Made by a program: the position numbers and the translations under genes
Source of the DNA: Chitinimonas viridis
Lineage (GTDB): Bacteria; Pseudomonadota; Gammaproteobacteria; Burkholderiales; Chitinimonadaceae
Assembly: GCF_030409555.1 (NCBI RefSeq)
Contig: NZ_JAUFPU010000019.1
Location: forward strand, 248,001 to 312,000
Direction of reading: 5' to 3'
Length of the DNA: 64,000 nt
Shown here: positions 1 through 9,504 of the stretch, one piece after another
How positions within the stretch are numbered: the first letter of the stretch is position 1
How the letters are laid out: the number at the start of each line of letters is the position of its first letter
Notes under the pieces: model-generated
What the model saw: the letters and a program-made list of their open reading frames with translations, nothing else
Told to the model about the DNA's origin: nothing
Databases searched by the model: none

Positions 1-762
1 CAGCAGGCCGGCCAGGCCGTTAAGGCTGGGCGCTTCTTCGCCCCAAAGCTGGGTCAGCGTGGCGGCAAAGGATTCCAGCGCCTCCAGCGAATCAGCCAGC
101 AGGCGATAGCAGGCGGTGTGCGACTCGGTAGAGGTTGCCGACAGCGCCGACTGGAACTCCTGCAGGGTCGTGCCCTCAATCTCCTGCTGGCCATGGCGGC
201 CATGCATGGCGCGCAGCTGCTCATTGCGCTTGGCCTGCTCAAAGTCTGCCCAGCCGTAATCGCGGGCATTGCGGTTGGCATTGGTCAAAGGCAACAGGCG
301 TATCTGGGGCAATAGCTTTTCATTGACCCAGCGCAGGATGTTGGCCCGATACTCCTGGTCGCCCTCGTCTATGCGGGGGTAAAGCGCTTCCCAATAGCGC
401 TCGCACAGTGACTGCATCAGCAGGACGCATGCCGGTATGGCCTCAAAGCCTACCTTGGCGATCTGTGCTTCCAGCAGCCAGGCAGCCAGTTGCAGATCCT
501 TGGTCTTGCTGACCAGCGCATGGGCGGCGATATCGCTGACCTTGTCCCAGTCTGCCTGCTTCAGCTCATACGCCCAGGCGCCCAGCGGCACACTGGCGTC
601 ATCTTCGCGGCGGGCCTCCTTGATGGCGCTGTAGACACCATTTCCGCGTACCGATTTCCCGGTAGGTTTATCCGGTTCGATGGGTAGCAGCAGCTCTTCC
701 AGGGGTATGCCCAGCCTGTCCTGGAAAAACTGCTTGGCCTTCTGCGTAAGTTCGGGGCGCAT
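1..762 (-). CDS. tssA: T6SS protein TssA (ImpA N-terminal domain), 3' end cut by window edge
   Basis: The reading frame starts at the ATG whose complement is at 760-762 and stays open to base 1, giving 254 codons of a longer protein. The translation begins MRPELTQKAKQFFQDRLGIP and carries the LCERYWEALYPR signature of the ImpA N-terminal domain (TssA family). TssA primes and caps the growing T6SS tail in the cytoplasm. It starts only 5 bases after the tssM stop, so it is the next gene of the same operon. The C-terminal domain, which sets the TssA subclass, is outside the window. Identity is sure; subclass cannot be decided. Confidence 0.88.
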   Translation of the reverse strand, partial: MRPELTQKAKQFFQDRLGIPLEELLLPIEPDKPTGKSVRGNGVYSAIKEARREDDASVPLGAWAYELKQADWDKVSDIAAHALVSKTKDLQLAAWLLEAQIAKVGFEAIPACVLLMQSLCERYWEALYPRIDEGDQEYRANILRWVNEKLLPQIRLLPLTNANRNARDYGWADFEQAKRNEQLRAMHGRHGQQEIEGTTLQEFQSALSATSTESHTACYRLLADSLEALESFAATLTQLWGEEAPSLNGLAGLL

Positions 763-767
763 AGGGG

Positions 768-3700
768 TCACCAGTAGAAGGGGGCGGCCCGTGGCCAGTC
801 GCGCGGCAGCAGCAAGGGCTGCGCGGCCTGGGTCTTGGGGTCGATACTATTGAGCGTCAGCGCCAGGAACACCCGAGCATGGCTACGGGCAGCCGGATTG
901 GCGCTATCGGCTAGTGGCACATTGAACTGCAGCAACCAGCGGCTGGGGTCCAGGGGGTCGGTGCTGGGCAAAGCCACCGGCTGATGTGCCTCGATAAAGC
1001 GCAGCAAGCCCCAGTTGCCAGCGGCAGCAAAGCTGGCCACGCTGCCATCCACCCTCAAGGTGGTTTGCGTCGTATCCACCACCGGACGCCAGGCTGATTG
1101 CTTTGCCCAGTTCAGGTCCAGCACGATGGCTTCGCCAAACGGCCAATCCAGGTCGCGGGTACTCCCCGGGTATTCGGCCAGGGCGCTGCCCGTGCTCAGG
1201 TGCCAACTGATCAGTTGCTCAGCCCCCATGGTCTGGCGTGACAGGGCGCGGAAGCCAACACCCAGCCTAACCGGCCGGCTACCCTCGGAGGTGCCCAGCG
1301 TAGGCCGCAGGAAGTCAGCCACGGTATCCAGCCTATCCAGGAAGCGCCGTATATCGTTCCAGCGGCTGTGTTTAAGGCCGGCAATGGCCTTGTCCAGCCC
1401 CTCTCGCTCCGCATCATAGTCGCGGAAGAACGCACGGACGGTGTTCAGGTCCGCGTCGCGGGCATCGCTGTCGGCAAAGGGGTAACGGCCTATCAGCTCG
1501 CGATTGAAACGGTTGGCCAGCTTGCGGTAGCGCATATAGGCATCGGCCTCGCGCCTGTCCTGGCAGCGCCATAGGCTTTGGGCCGAGAGCATGCGGTAGC
1601 GCTGGCTATAGAGGTCGTATCCCTCTACCGCCTTGCCTGCTTGCGCCAGGCTGGTACCACAGGTCTCGTAGTCCAGGGTTGCCAGCGTCTTGCTGAACAG
1701 TGTCTCCAGCGAGCCCAGTGAGCTGCCAGGCTCCTTGAAATCCCGATAGCGCTTGAGTTCGGTAATGGTGTTACGCCAATAGCCCTGGCTGGCACCATTG
1801 GCCGTACCCAGGCTGCCGCCACGGTCTAGCAGGCTGACGAAGGGGGCTGCATAGTCGGCCAGTACGGCACTGCGCTCCCTTTGCTGCACCAGGTATTCCT
1901 TGACCTGGCCACTATCGCCAAACAGATAGACTGGGTGCGTCCCTCCAGCCATCTCACCAACGGCGGACTCAGGCTGGTAGAGCTTGCTGTTTTCGGCCAG
2001 TGCATCCACCCGTAGCAGCATGTCGCCGGCGTATTCACGCAGGCAGCGGCTGAAGGGTTCGGCACCGCCGGCACCATTGACCTGCTGCAACTGAGTGAGC
2101 AGCTTGTTCAGGGCATCAAGTTGCTTGCCAAAATTGGCGCTCTGGCTGGCCATCTGTGATTCCTGGTCTGCCTGGCCGGCTGCGTGCCAGTCCAGCGGCT
2201 TTTTCTGGGCATCGCTGAGCGTGGCATTGAGCACCAATTGCAGCTGTCGGCGCGCCAGACGATCAAACAGAGGGCGGTCTCCGTCTTCACTGACGCTTTG
2301 TGCGGTGGCGAAGCTCTGGTACTCGCGCAGGTAGCTGGCGGCCTGCCCCAGCTGCTCCTGGCGCCAGCCAGCCTGGGCAAACTGGCAGCTCAGGTTCTGG
2401 CGACCCTCAAGGGGCATGAAGCTAAGCTTGCGCAAGGCCACAAAGCCGGTCAATTCAGGTGCCAGTGCCGGGTTCAGCGTGTAGTCCTCCCCTGCTGGTA
2501 CGAACACCGCACCGTAGGGCGGCAGCGTCAAGGACTTCATCTTGGCCAGCGCGGGCTCGGTGCAGTGGGTGGGGCTGAAGTGGGCATCAACATCTGCGAG
2601 GTGCATGGGATAGCCGTGGCGCTGATACAGTGGCTGGAGGCGCTCGGCCAGGCGATTACCGGTGTTCACGCAGGGGTTGCCGCCGCGTGGATTGCCCAGC
2701 CAGTTAGAACGCATCCAGCCCAGCCAGTCTTGCAAAGCCACCAGATGCTCCATCACTGCAGTCTGGCCAGCGGTGTTGTTGTCGGTGCCGAGCATCTGCA
2801 CCAGGCGCTCGCCCAGGTCTATGCGCTCCAGCAGTTCCTTGCGCAAGCCGTCGGACTGCAGATCAATCTGGCGCGCTATGCCTTCCTTCATCTGGCTGGG
2901 CAGGGTCAAGGGTGTTTTGTAGTGCAGGCGGGCAAGCGACTCGTAATACAGGCTGTTGAGGCCGTTGCGTTGTGTGGGTGGTGGCGTGCCATAGGCGTAA
3001 TGGCTCAGTTGCTCAAACAACTGCACCTGCCGCTGCTTGGCCGAATCACCACCGGGCAGGGCCAGCTCGCGGAAGGCATCCAGATTGCTCTCCAACTCAA
3101 TTACGCTGGCGACATAGCCGTCCAGATCGGCATTGGCTGCGGCAACGCTGCTGCTGGTGATCAGATTGTCCACTCGTCGCTTACCCTGAAAACCAGCCAG
3201 CTCCTGGGCTCGTCGCTCCAGCTTGCAGGCAATGCTGGGCATCACCACATCCTGGAAGGCTTTCTGCGACAGCCACTTGCTGGCATCGTCGACCATGCGC
3301 GTATCCACCCATGAGGCGGGAATGGCGGCAAAGCCGAGATCGGCCTTGAGGCTGCCCACCGCCTTGAGCACACCATAGACTTCTGACTGCCCAAGGCAGC
3401 GGCCCTTGCGTATGCTCTGCTCGCTGACGGTGTGGACCATGTCAAAGGCGTTGCCCAGGCTGGCGGTCTGCTGCCGCAGCTGCACACTGCTCCAGGCCAG
3501 CGCGGCAAACAGGCCGCACACAATGGCAAGCCCGCCAAACTGGAACCGGCGGATCAGGTTGTTACGCGACCAGATACTTTGCCTGACAGGACGGGCCAGG
3601 CCGGATTCGGCCAGTATCTTCTGGGTGAACAGGTTCTCGACGAAGTCGATCTGGGCGCTGACACCGCTGGGTGTGGCGCCATCCGCTGCCAGGCTGCCAC

Positions 3701-4733
3701 TGAAGTAAACGCCGCGAAAATAAAAACCGGCATGATAGGTGCTGGGCTTCAGTACGGTCTCCAGCAAGGCGCCCAATGGTACGGACAGCCTGCCGAAGCG
3801 TTGCGGAAACAGGAAAAAGTCATCTGCATCGGCAATCTGGTCGCGCCCGGCGGCCGCCTCAATCTGCAACTGCCGCAGACTATTGATCTGCTCGGTAAAC
3901 AGCTGTTTCAGCAGCCCGGGTATATCCTCGTAGTCGGTCAGCGAGGGATTGGACCAGCCCCATATCTCCTTGCGCCTTGCCACAGGTTGCGCCGACCAGA
4001 ATGCCCGATAGCCGGCAATGGCGTCGCACTGGGTCAGCACCACGTACACAGGCAAGACGAACTCAAATCGCTTCTGCAACTGCCAGAGCTGTCGATAGCA
4101 CGATTCAGCCAAATCCTGCAGGGTTGTTGTATCGGCGCGCAACAGGGTGGCCGCCGAGATGGTCAGAACAACTGCGTCAATCGGCCGTTCCGGCCGGCGG
4201 CTATCAATGGCATCCAGCACCTTGAGCCAGCGCTTTCCTTCGTTGCTGTCAGTCTCCGCCGCAGGTAACAGCCCGTTGGGGTCGACTACGGCGCCGCCGC
4301 TGCAGAAATGCCATTGAGTATCGGTGACCGGCAGTTTCTGTTCGCGCAACAGGACAGCCTCGCGCTGGCCATCCTGCAAGGATGCAACCAGGCTTGACTT
4401 GCCTGCACCTTGTTCGCCCAGCAGGAGCACCCAGGGGCTACGGTAGCGCCATTCCCGCCGGGTACTGAGGTAGCGCAACGCCCCCAGCATCACATCAGCC
4501 CAGTGCTGGGGTGACAGGCTGGCAGTGGACGCAGGCTTGGCAGGGGTACTTGCCGCCGCAGCTGGCGCGGCAGCTGCGGGCTTGGCTACGGCAGGGCGGC
4601 GACTGCGCAGCAGCAGCCACACCAGCAGCACCAGAATAATGGCACCGCAACCAAGGCCCAACAAAACCGGCAGGCTCCAGGTCTCCGCGTGGGGCTGGTA
4701 AGGAATAGACCCTAGATTCAGGCTCTTTGCCAT
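768..4733 (-). CDS. tssM: T6SS inner-membrane protein TssM (IcmF family)
   Basis: 1,321 aa, full length for TssM (usually 1,100-1,300). A hydrophobic segment lies near residues 20-43, followed by an Ala/Pro-rich stretch. The cytoplasmic NTPase-like domain has a complete Walker A motif, GEQGAGKS, at about 106-113, which some TssM proteins lack. Another membrane segment follows at about residue 400 (FGGLAIVCGLFAALAW), then a large periplasmic IcmF C-terminal region. TssM bridges TssL in the inner membrane and the TssJ lipoprotein in the outer membrane to form the membrane complex. It lies 4 bases downstream of tssL and 5 bases upstream of tssA. Confidence 0.95.
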   Translation of the reverse strand: MAKSLNLGSIPYQPHAETWSLPVLLGLGCGAIILVLLVWLLLRSRRPAVAKPAAAAPAAAASTPAKPASTASLSPQHWADVMLGALRYLSTRREWRYRSPWVLLLGEQGAGKSSLVASLQDGQREAVLLREQKLPVTDTQWHFCSGGAVVDPNGLLPAAETDSNEGKRWLKVLDAIDSRRPERPIDAVVLTISAATLLRADTTTLQDLAESCYRQLWQLQKRFEFVLPVYVVLTQCDAIAGYRAFWSAQPVARRKEIWGWSNPSLTDYEDIPGLLKQLFTEQINSLRQLQIEAAAGRDQIADADDFFLFPQRFGRLSVPLGALLETVLKPSTYHAGFYFRGVYFSGSLAADGATPSGVSAQIDFVENLFTQKILAESGLARPVRQSIWSRNNLIRRFQFGGLAIVCGLFAALAWSSVQLRQQTASLGNAFDMVHTVSEQSIRKGRCLGQSEVYGVLKAVGSLKADLGFAAIPASWVDTRMVDDASKWLSQKAFQDVVMPSIACKLERRAQELAGFQGKRRVDNLITSSSVAAANADLDGYVASVIELESNLDAFRELALPGGDSAKQRQVQLFEQLSHYAYGTPPPTQRNGLNSLYYESLARLHYKTPLTLPSQMKEGIARQIDLQSDGLRKELLERIDLGERLVQMLGTDNNTAGQTAVMEHLVALQDWLGWMRSNWLGNPRGGNPCVNTGNRLAERLQPLYQRHGYPMHLADVDAHFSPTHCTEPALAKMKSLTLPPYGAVFVPAGEDYTLNPALAPELTGFVALRKLSFMPLEGRQNLSCQFAQAGWRQEQLGQAASYLREYQSFATAQSVSEDGDRPLFDRLARRQLQLVLNATLSDAQKKPLDWHAAGQADQESQMASQSANFGKQLDALNKLLTQLQQVNGAGGAEPFSRCLREYAGDMLLRVDALAENSKLYQPESAVGEMAGGTHPVYLFGDSGQVKEYLVQQRERSAVLADYAAPFVSLLDRGGSLGTANGASQGYWRNTITELKRYRDFKEPGSSLGSLETLFSKTLATLDYETCGTSLAQAGKAVEGYDLYSQRYRMLSAQSLWRCQDRREADAYMRYRKLANRFNRELIGRYPFADSDARDADLNTVRAFFRDYDAEREGLDKAIAGLKHSRWNDIRRFLDRLDTVADFLRPTLGTSEGSRPVRLGVGFRALSRQTMGAEQLISWHLSTGSALAEYPGSTRDLDWPFGEAIVLDLNWAKQSAWRPVVDTTQTTLRVDGSVASFAAAGNWGLLRFIEAHQPVALPSTDPLDPSRWLLQFNVPLADSANPAARSHARVFLALTLNSIDPKTQAAQPLLLPRDWPRAAPFYW

Positions 4734-4737
4734 GACG

Positions 4738-5511
4738 CTAGCCCCCGCCCATATAGCTATCGAGCTTGGCAGTCAGCGGAACGAGCGTCTGCAGCCAGAT
4801 GGCCGTGGAGACCACCAGGTAAACCAGCAGCGCTATTGCACCGGCTCGATACCAGGGCTTCATGGGGGCCAGCCGGTGGTCATCCTTGACGATGAGCGTG
4901 TGGGAGTAGGCTTGCGAGAACACCGGCTTGTCGGCCGAAACGAGCGGGCGCCGATCAGCGATGTAGCGCAACAACTTGCTGCGATAGCTGGCCAGGGCAG
5001 CCTGGCCGTGCTGGCCCCGATACTCTCCCTTGAAGCCCAGTTGCAGGGTTAGCAGAAAGATGATGCCCAATTCCAGCTGGAGACGGCCCCGTCCACGGGT
5101 ATGTAGCAGGTTGCCCAGCAGCTCGAAATAGGTCCTGCCGGCTTGTTGGCGACGGAACAGGGCGTATTCGATCAGGTTGGACAACCAGTGGGTATTGCCG
5201 GGCCAGTCCACCTCCAGGATGAACACCTCGTCGCCCAGGCCAGCCATGACGAACTGGACGATGCGGTAGGCACGCAACTCGGCTTCCGGCGACGACACCG
5301 CCATTTCCCGCCCTTGCTGAAGCAAGCGTTGCGACAACCTGCCGCTGACCATGCTGGCAAGGTCTGCCGGGCTGGCATGGGCGGGCAGATCACCACCCAG
5401 CAGCAGCGGCAACCTGCCGTGCGCGATGGCCTGCTTGATCACGGCCACATCTTCATAGAACTCGGTAAACCGGGCCAGCAGGGCGCCATCGGACCACGTG
5501 GTATCAGTCAT
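4738..5511 (-). CDS. tssL: T6SS inner-membrane protein TssL (DotU family), short form
   Basis: 257 aa. A cytoplasmic helical DotU domain comes first (MTDTTWSDGALLARFTEFYE), with one C-terminal transmembrane helix near residues 223-243 (AGAIALLVYLVVSTAIWL). No OmpA-like peptidoglycan-binding domain follows, so this is the short TssL form and wall anchoring must come from another protein. It partners TssM and contacts the baseplate through TssK. Its start overlaps the tssK stop by 8 bases, which suggests translational coupling. Confidence 0.94.
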   Translation of the reverse strand: MTDTTWSDGALLARFTEFYEDVAVIKQAIAHGRLPLLLGGDLPAHASPADLASMVSGRLSQRLLQQGREMAVSSPEAELRAYRIVQFVMAGLGDEVFILEVDWPGNTHWLSNLIEYALFRRQQAGRTYFELLGNLLHTRGRGRLQLELGIIFLLTLQLGFKGEYRGQHGQAALASYRSKLLRYIADRRPLVSADKPVFSQAYSHTLIVKDDHRLAPMKPWYRAGAIALLVYLVVSTAIWLQTLVPLTAKLDSYMGGG

Positions 5512-6946
5512 CGTGCGCCACCTCGTGGATGTCTACGGTGGCCTGGGGCTTGGACTGCGGCATGGACCGGGTCAGGTGCAGCACGATCTCGCGCGGCGAC
5601 TGTCCTTCCATCGGACCCTGCACCAGCAGTGGGCGGCCTTGGCGTATTACCGGCAACAGCTTGTCACCCACATCGATGGCCTTGTTGCTGATCTCGAACA
5701 GCAACGCGCCGTCCGAGACGTTCAGACCACTGTATTGATTTGCCGGCAGTTGCCGCACGCTGGCGCCGGGCAGGCGGCGTTGCTCCAGCACGGGCATCAG
5801 GTCATCGCTGGCCACCCTGGCGTGCTGCATCCACTGCCGCAGGCTTGCCGGGCTCACCCCATCGCTGCCCCGCACCTCAATCACCAGGGCATCCGGGCGT
5901 AGTTCCTCGGGTAGCTGGCGCATAAAGCTGGTGGGCGACAGTCGCTCGAATAGCATGGCCTCAAACGGGGCATTCAAGAGTGCCAGGCGGGTTTCGATAT
6001 ACCCCAGCAAGGTCAACATGCCAGGCAGGAAATCCTCGTGCCTATAGGCATCCAGCACGGGTGGCGTAGGGTTGGCACCCAGCGCGGCAATCTGGCCCGC
6101 CATGGCGGCAAGGCACATATAGATATCATGTGGGTGGCTGACACCGGCGCGCAGCCTCAATTCCAGCAAGGGCAGCATGGAAGCCAGGTGGCGTGCGGCA
6201 TATAGCTGCTGCCGGCCATCCCGATCCAGCCTGCCCACATTGTCGGCCACCTCCCGGCCACCTACCAGATCGCGAATCTTGCCGCGCATGGTTTCAGTCA
6301 GCGCATTCAGCTTCAGGCTTATCTGGCGCTCCTCCAGGAAGGTGGCGGCGCAGAACCGCAGCAGGGGTGGGTGGTAAGGCCCGACATGGTAGTGGCCAAC
6401 CGCATCGCGTACCACCTCCAGCAATGGGAAGGATTCATACTTGGCAGGTATGCGTATGCCAGGCAGCAATTGCAACCGTGGCCGCAGGCGGCCTACCTCC
6501 ATACGATCCTCACCAGTGTTCTCGTCCACCTCCAGGTGCCCTGGCACGGCATTGAAGCGCTGGATGCGGCTGGTGACGCTGGCGGCACCCTCTGCCCGTA
6601 TGGGAATGCCGACAAAGACCCTGAGTGGCCCTTCGTTCCAGCCTTCAATGGTCTTCAGATCCAGCGTCAGGGGCTGCCCATAGTCGTCGGTATGGTGGCC
6701 TGGATACTGCACTGGTACGCCATCGGGCATGACGGCATGCAGGCGGGTGATCCTGAGGTTGCCAGCGGCCAGCGCGGCTTCGTCGTAGGCCAGATCCAGC
6801 AGCCCCCAGTAATAGGGCTGCAGGCAACCGGCAAGGTGGCGCAGCTGATGCGACCAATAGATATCGTTCTGCTGCAGATGCTGGGGTGACAGCAGCATCC
6901 CTTCCGACCATTGCACGGCTTCGGGCATGAGAGTGGTGATATCCAT
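5504..6946 (-). CDS. tssK: T6SS baseplate protein TssK
   Basis: 480 aa, slightly above the usual ~445. The N-terminus (VQWSEGMLLSPQHLQQNDIY) is the diagnostic TssK opening (VxWxEGMLLxPQHFQ). TssK trimers join the baseplate to the TssJLM membrane complex. The start at 6946 is preceded by an AGGAAAG ribosome site about 8 bases upstream. It begins 9 bases after the tssJ stop and overlaps tssL by 8 bases. Confidence 0.95.
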   Translation of the reverse strand: MDITTLMPEAVQWSEGMLLSPQHLQQNDIYWSHQLRHLAGCLQPYYWGLLDLAYDEAALAAGNLRITRLHAVMPDGVPVQYPGHHTDDYGQPLTLDLKTIEGWNEGPLRVFVGIPIRAEGAASVTSRIQRFNAVPGHLEVDENTGEDRMEVGRLRPRLQLLPGIRIPAKYESFPLLEVVRDAVGHYHVGPYHPPLLRFCAATFLEERQISLKLNALTETMRGKIRDLVGGREVADNVGRLDRDGRQQLYAARHLASMLPLLELRLRAGVSHPHDIYMCLAAMAGQIAALGANPTPPVLDAYRHEDFLPGMLTLLGYIETRLALLNAPFEAMLFERLSPTSFMRQLPEELRPDALVIEVRGSDGVSPASLRQWMQHARVASDDLMPVLEQRRLPGASVRQLPANQYSGLNVSDGALLFEISNKAIDVGDKLLPVIRQGRPLLVQGPMEGQSPREIVLHLTRSMPQSKPQATVDIHEVAHDD

Positions 6947-6955
6947 GGCGCTTTC

Positions 6956-7486
6956 CTAGTTGAGCACGGTGAAGCGGTAATCATTGGCACGCAGGCGTAG
7001 CTCTGCAGCCTTGGTAAAAGTCAGGTCCAGCACATGCTGCCCATGGGACGACTGCATGTCGGCATATGCCCTGATGGCCAATGCCTTGCCCGTTCTGCCC
7101 GGTAGGGGGACGGGGTCCAACACATGTGCCGGCGGCAATTCCAGTGCAACGACCTGCAATGCCGTAGGCATGCCATCCAGCAGTGCCTGCTTCTGGGCAA
7201 ACCACTCTGGTGCCGTCTTGGGCAGCGAGCCGATGGCTGATTGTTCGAACACCAGGACGATATCCACGCGGGTCGCGCTATCGCTGTTGGCGCCGATGTC
7301 CGACACCAGACGCAATTCCCGGAGATCGGCCTTGGGTGGCCCACCCAAGCCTACCCAGCCGGCCACGCTGCTCATGGCGCCGCAGCCCTGCAGGAGCAGT
7401 ATCAACAGCATCAATGGCAGCCAGTGCGGCCATGTCCTGCCTGCCTGCCTGGGTTGGGAAGAAGGTCGCATGTTCATGGTGGGCAT
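6956..7486 (-). CDS. tssJ: T6SS outer-membrane lipoprotein TssJ
   Basis: 176 aa. The N-terminus is basic, then hydrophobic (LPLMLLILLL), and ends in a lipobox LQGC with the acylated Cys at about residue 35. Gly rather than Asp at +2 fits outer-membrane sorting. The rest matches the TssJ/VasD transthyretin-like fold (LRLVSDIGANSDSATRVDIV). TssJ anchors the membrane complex in the outer membrane. The first ATG overlaps the stop of the PAAR-like gene (TGATG), which favours it over Met4 or Met6. Confidence 0.92.
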   Translation of the reverse strand: MPTMNMRPSSQPRQAGRTWPHWLPLMLLILLLQGCGAMSSVAGWVGLGGPPKADLRELRLVSDIGANSDSATRVDIVLVFEQSAIGSLPKTAPEWFAQKQALLDGMPTALQVVALELPPAHVLDPVPLPGRTGKALAIRAYADMQSSHGQHVLDLTFTKAAELRLRANDYRFTVLN

Positions 7487-7872
7487 CAGCTCAGCAGGAG
7501 CACGCGCACCTGTGCGGGTGTCAGCGACACGCCGATGGTGTTGGTGCTGTTCTGGATATTGAGTGTGGTCATCCGGGTGGCGAACACCGGCCCGTGCATG
7601 ACTTTGAAGCTGCCCAGCACAGGACGGTCTGGCCCTGCCATGGTGCCGGATGCCACACCCAGCAAGACACCGGTGAAGTCGCCCAGGCTCACCGTTCCCT
7701 GGGTCAGCAGGTTTTCGGCCAACCCGCCACCGATCAGGAAATTGAAGATCGACGGAATATGCGTCACCGAGAAGGTGATGTTGGGGTAAGGCACGGGCAC
7801 CGCCAGCGGTGGCGTCAGGCAGACATCGGGGAAGCCCAGATTCATCACGCCCAAATTGGTATTGGCAAACAT
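7486..7872 (-). CDS. DUF4150 PAAR-like T6SS spike-tip protein
   Basis: 128 aa from MFANTNLGVMNLGFPDVCLT, matching the DUF4150 (PAAR-like) family: Pro-rich start, PVPYPNI motif, and a glycine-rich core. PAAR-like proteins cap the VgrG spike and carry or recruit effectors. The start at 7872 is chosen because AGGAGG lies 6 bases upstream; an in-frame extension of 14 residues to 7914 has no such site. There is no C-terminal toxin extension, so this is a bare tip. It lies between DUF3540 and tssJ, overlapping tssJ by one base. Confidence 0.85.
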   Translation of the reverse strand: MFANTNLGVMNLGFPDVCLTPPLAVPVPYPNITFSVTHIPSIFNFLIGGGLAENLLTQGTVSLGDFTGVLLGVASGTMAGPDRPVLGSFKVMHGPVFATRMTTLNIQNSTNTIGVSLTPAQVRVLLLS

Positions 7873-7882
7873 GCAGCGCCTC

Positions 7883-8437
7883 CTAGCCCAGGCTGATGCG
7901 TTCGGCATCGGCACGGATATCTTCGTCCGCCGTTACCAGCGTCTGCCTGGCATGCAAGCGGCCCAGGCCGCTCGCGGTCATCAGCCAGGTCTCGCACCGC
8001 CCAACCACATGGCGTGCCGACTGCAGCAGGCTGCCCAGCACGTTAAAGGTCAGGTCGCGGGCCGATACCGTGAGCCGGCCCGCAGCGGTCAGATCGGCCT
8101 CGTCAGCCGTGATCAACGCCAGCCGCCGCTCGCCGCACAGGGTCAATTCGGGCGAAGCAATGGTCAGGCGCGGAATGCCCGCCACTTCTATGCTGGCTTC
8201 GCTGGCATCCAGCCGCGACAGGACATGCAGCACCCAGCGCTCGCCCCCGCTCGCCGCCAGGTAAAGCACACGGTCCCCCGACTGGGGCACCAGCAGGCAG
8301 GACAGCGCCGTACGGGCTGCACAACCGTCATCCAGCAAAAGCCGGCCACCACCTAGCGACAAGGCCACCACGGCTTCGCTGTAGTTGACCTGCTGCTGCA
8401 TGACAGGCTCGGGGAGGGGACGTTTTGTCGTCATCAT
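7883..8437 (-). CDS. DUF3540 family T6SS-associated protein
   Basis: 184 aa. Recognised as DUF3540 from its length, its segments (DRVLYLAASGGERWVLHVL and LTFNVLGSLLQSARHVVG), and its place beside DUF4150 and pentapeptide genes. The family is commonly found in T6SS loci next to DUF2169 and DUF4150; its molecular role is not established. The repeating short hydrophobic strands suggest a beta-solenoid or gp5-like tail, which is inference. Its start overlaps the pentapeptide-repeat stop by 4 bases and it ends 10 bases before the PAAR-like start. Confidence 0.75.
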   Translation of the reverse strand: MMTTKRPLPEPVMQQQVNYSEAVVALSLGGGRLLLDDGCAARTALSCLLVPQSGDRVLYLAASGGERWVLHVLSRLDASEASIEVAGIPRLTIASPELTLCGERRLALITADEADLTAAGRLTVSARDLTFNVLGSLLQSARHVVGRCETWLMTASGLGRLHARQTLVTADEDIRADAERISLG

Positions 8438-9504
8438 GCTGACTCCAGGCTCAACACAGGTTGTTCGGCCGCCAGCAATGCCTGGTCGGTCTGATATGCC
8501 AGCGCAGTGCGGGCGCCGGTAAAGTCGCAGTCGTCGAACACGGCACCATGCAACCTGACCCGGTCAAAGCCGCAATGGCTGAAGTTGCTGCGGTTGCAGC
8601 GGGCATGGTCAAACCGGCCGTAATCGAAATGCACGCCATGCAGGTCGCAATCCGTCAGGCGGGCGTGATCCCACACCGACTGCGCCAATGCAGCACCGCT
8701 GAAGTCGCAGCCGTCTAGTACGGCGCGGACAAACAGGGCAGACTGAAGCTGGCTGTCGGTAAACCGGCAAGCATTCAGCTGTGCTTCGAGAAAGAGTGCA
8801 TGGCCGGCCTGTGCATGATTGAAACAGGCTTGATCCAGCCGGCTACCGTGGAAGTTGGTGGCGGTCAGGTCGGTGCCGCTGAAATCAGTGCTGCCAAAAT
8901 CCACGCCATCAAAATTGCAGCGCGGCAACGCCAAGCCCGCCAGCTTCTGGTTCAGCAGGGTGCTGCCGATAAAGGCCACGGTGTCGGCCTGTAAGCCACC
9001 CAGCAAGGCATCTGCCAGGTTCAAGCCGGTCAACGCGCACTGCAGCAGGCGCGCATCGGTCAAATCCAGCTGTGCGGTGGTGCTGCCGGCAAAAGCACAA
9101 CGCTTTAGCCCCACCGCCGCAAAGCAGGCCTGCTGCAGGCCACACTGCAGCCAGTTGCTGACTTCCAGGCTGGCGCCCCGCCAATCACTGCCAGCCAAGG
9201 TGCATTTCACCCAGGCGGTATTGGTGGCGCGGGTATCGTTCCACTGGGTGTGGTCGAGCTGGCAATCAATAAAGGCGGCGCCATCGAGCTTGGCACCGCG
9301 CAGGTCGGCGCCTCGCAGATCGCATTGCACCCAGCGGCTATTGCTCAGGTCGGCATCGCGCAGATCTGCCGCTGGCAAGCCGCAGCGGTGCCAGGTCAGG
9401 TCAGCCAGTTGGCTGCCAGCGGCAGACCACTGCAACGCAGTGGCATCCTGTACCGGCCGGCCCAGGCGGGTGGCCCGGTCGATCGCATCGCGCAAGGGGT
9501 TCAT
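8434..9504 (-). CDS. Pentapeptide-repeat protein of the T6SS spike module
   Basis: 356 aa, made almost wholly of pentapeptide repeats of the A(D/N)LxX / CxFxG type (for example LRDADLSNSRWVQCDLRGAD), which fold as a right-handed quadrilateral beta-helix. There is no signal peptide or membrane segment. It overlaps its neighbours on both sides by 4 bases, so it is made in step with DUF2169 and DUF3540. A role as a spike extension, an effector chaperone or a DNA-mimic effector is possible; nothing in the sequence decides between these. Confidence 0.85.
   Translation of the reverse strand: MNPLRDAIDRATRLGRPVQDATALQWSAAGSQLADLTWHRCGLPAADLRDADLSNSRWVQCDLRGADLRGAKLDGAAFIDCQLDHTQWNDTRATNTAWVKCTLAGSDWRGASLEVSNWLQCGLQQACFAAVGLKRCAFAGSTTAQLDLTDARLLQCALTGLNLADALLGGLQADTVAFIGSTLLNQKLAGLALPRCNFDGVDFGSTDFSGTDLTATNFHGSRLDQACFNHAQAGHALFLEAQLNACRFTDSQLQSALFVRAVLDGCDFSGAALAQSVWDHARLTDCDLHGVHFDYGRFDHARCNRSNFSHCGFDRVRLHGAVFDDCDFTGARTALAYQTDQALLAAEQPVLSLESA

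Noticed and set aside
2184-3314. 376-aa plus-strand open frame
   Set aside because: Antisense to tssM; no ribosome site, and a composition typical of GC-rich shadow frames.
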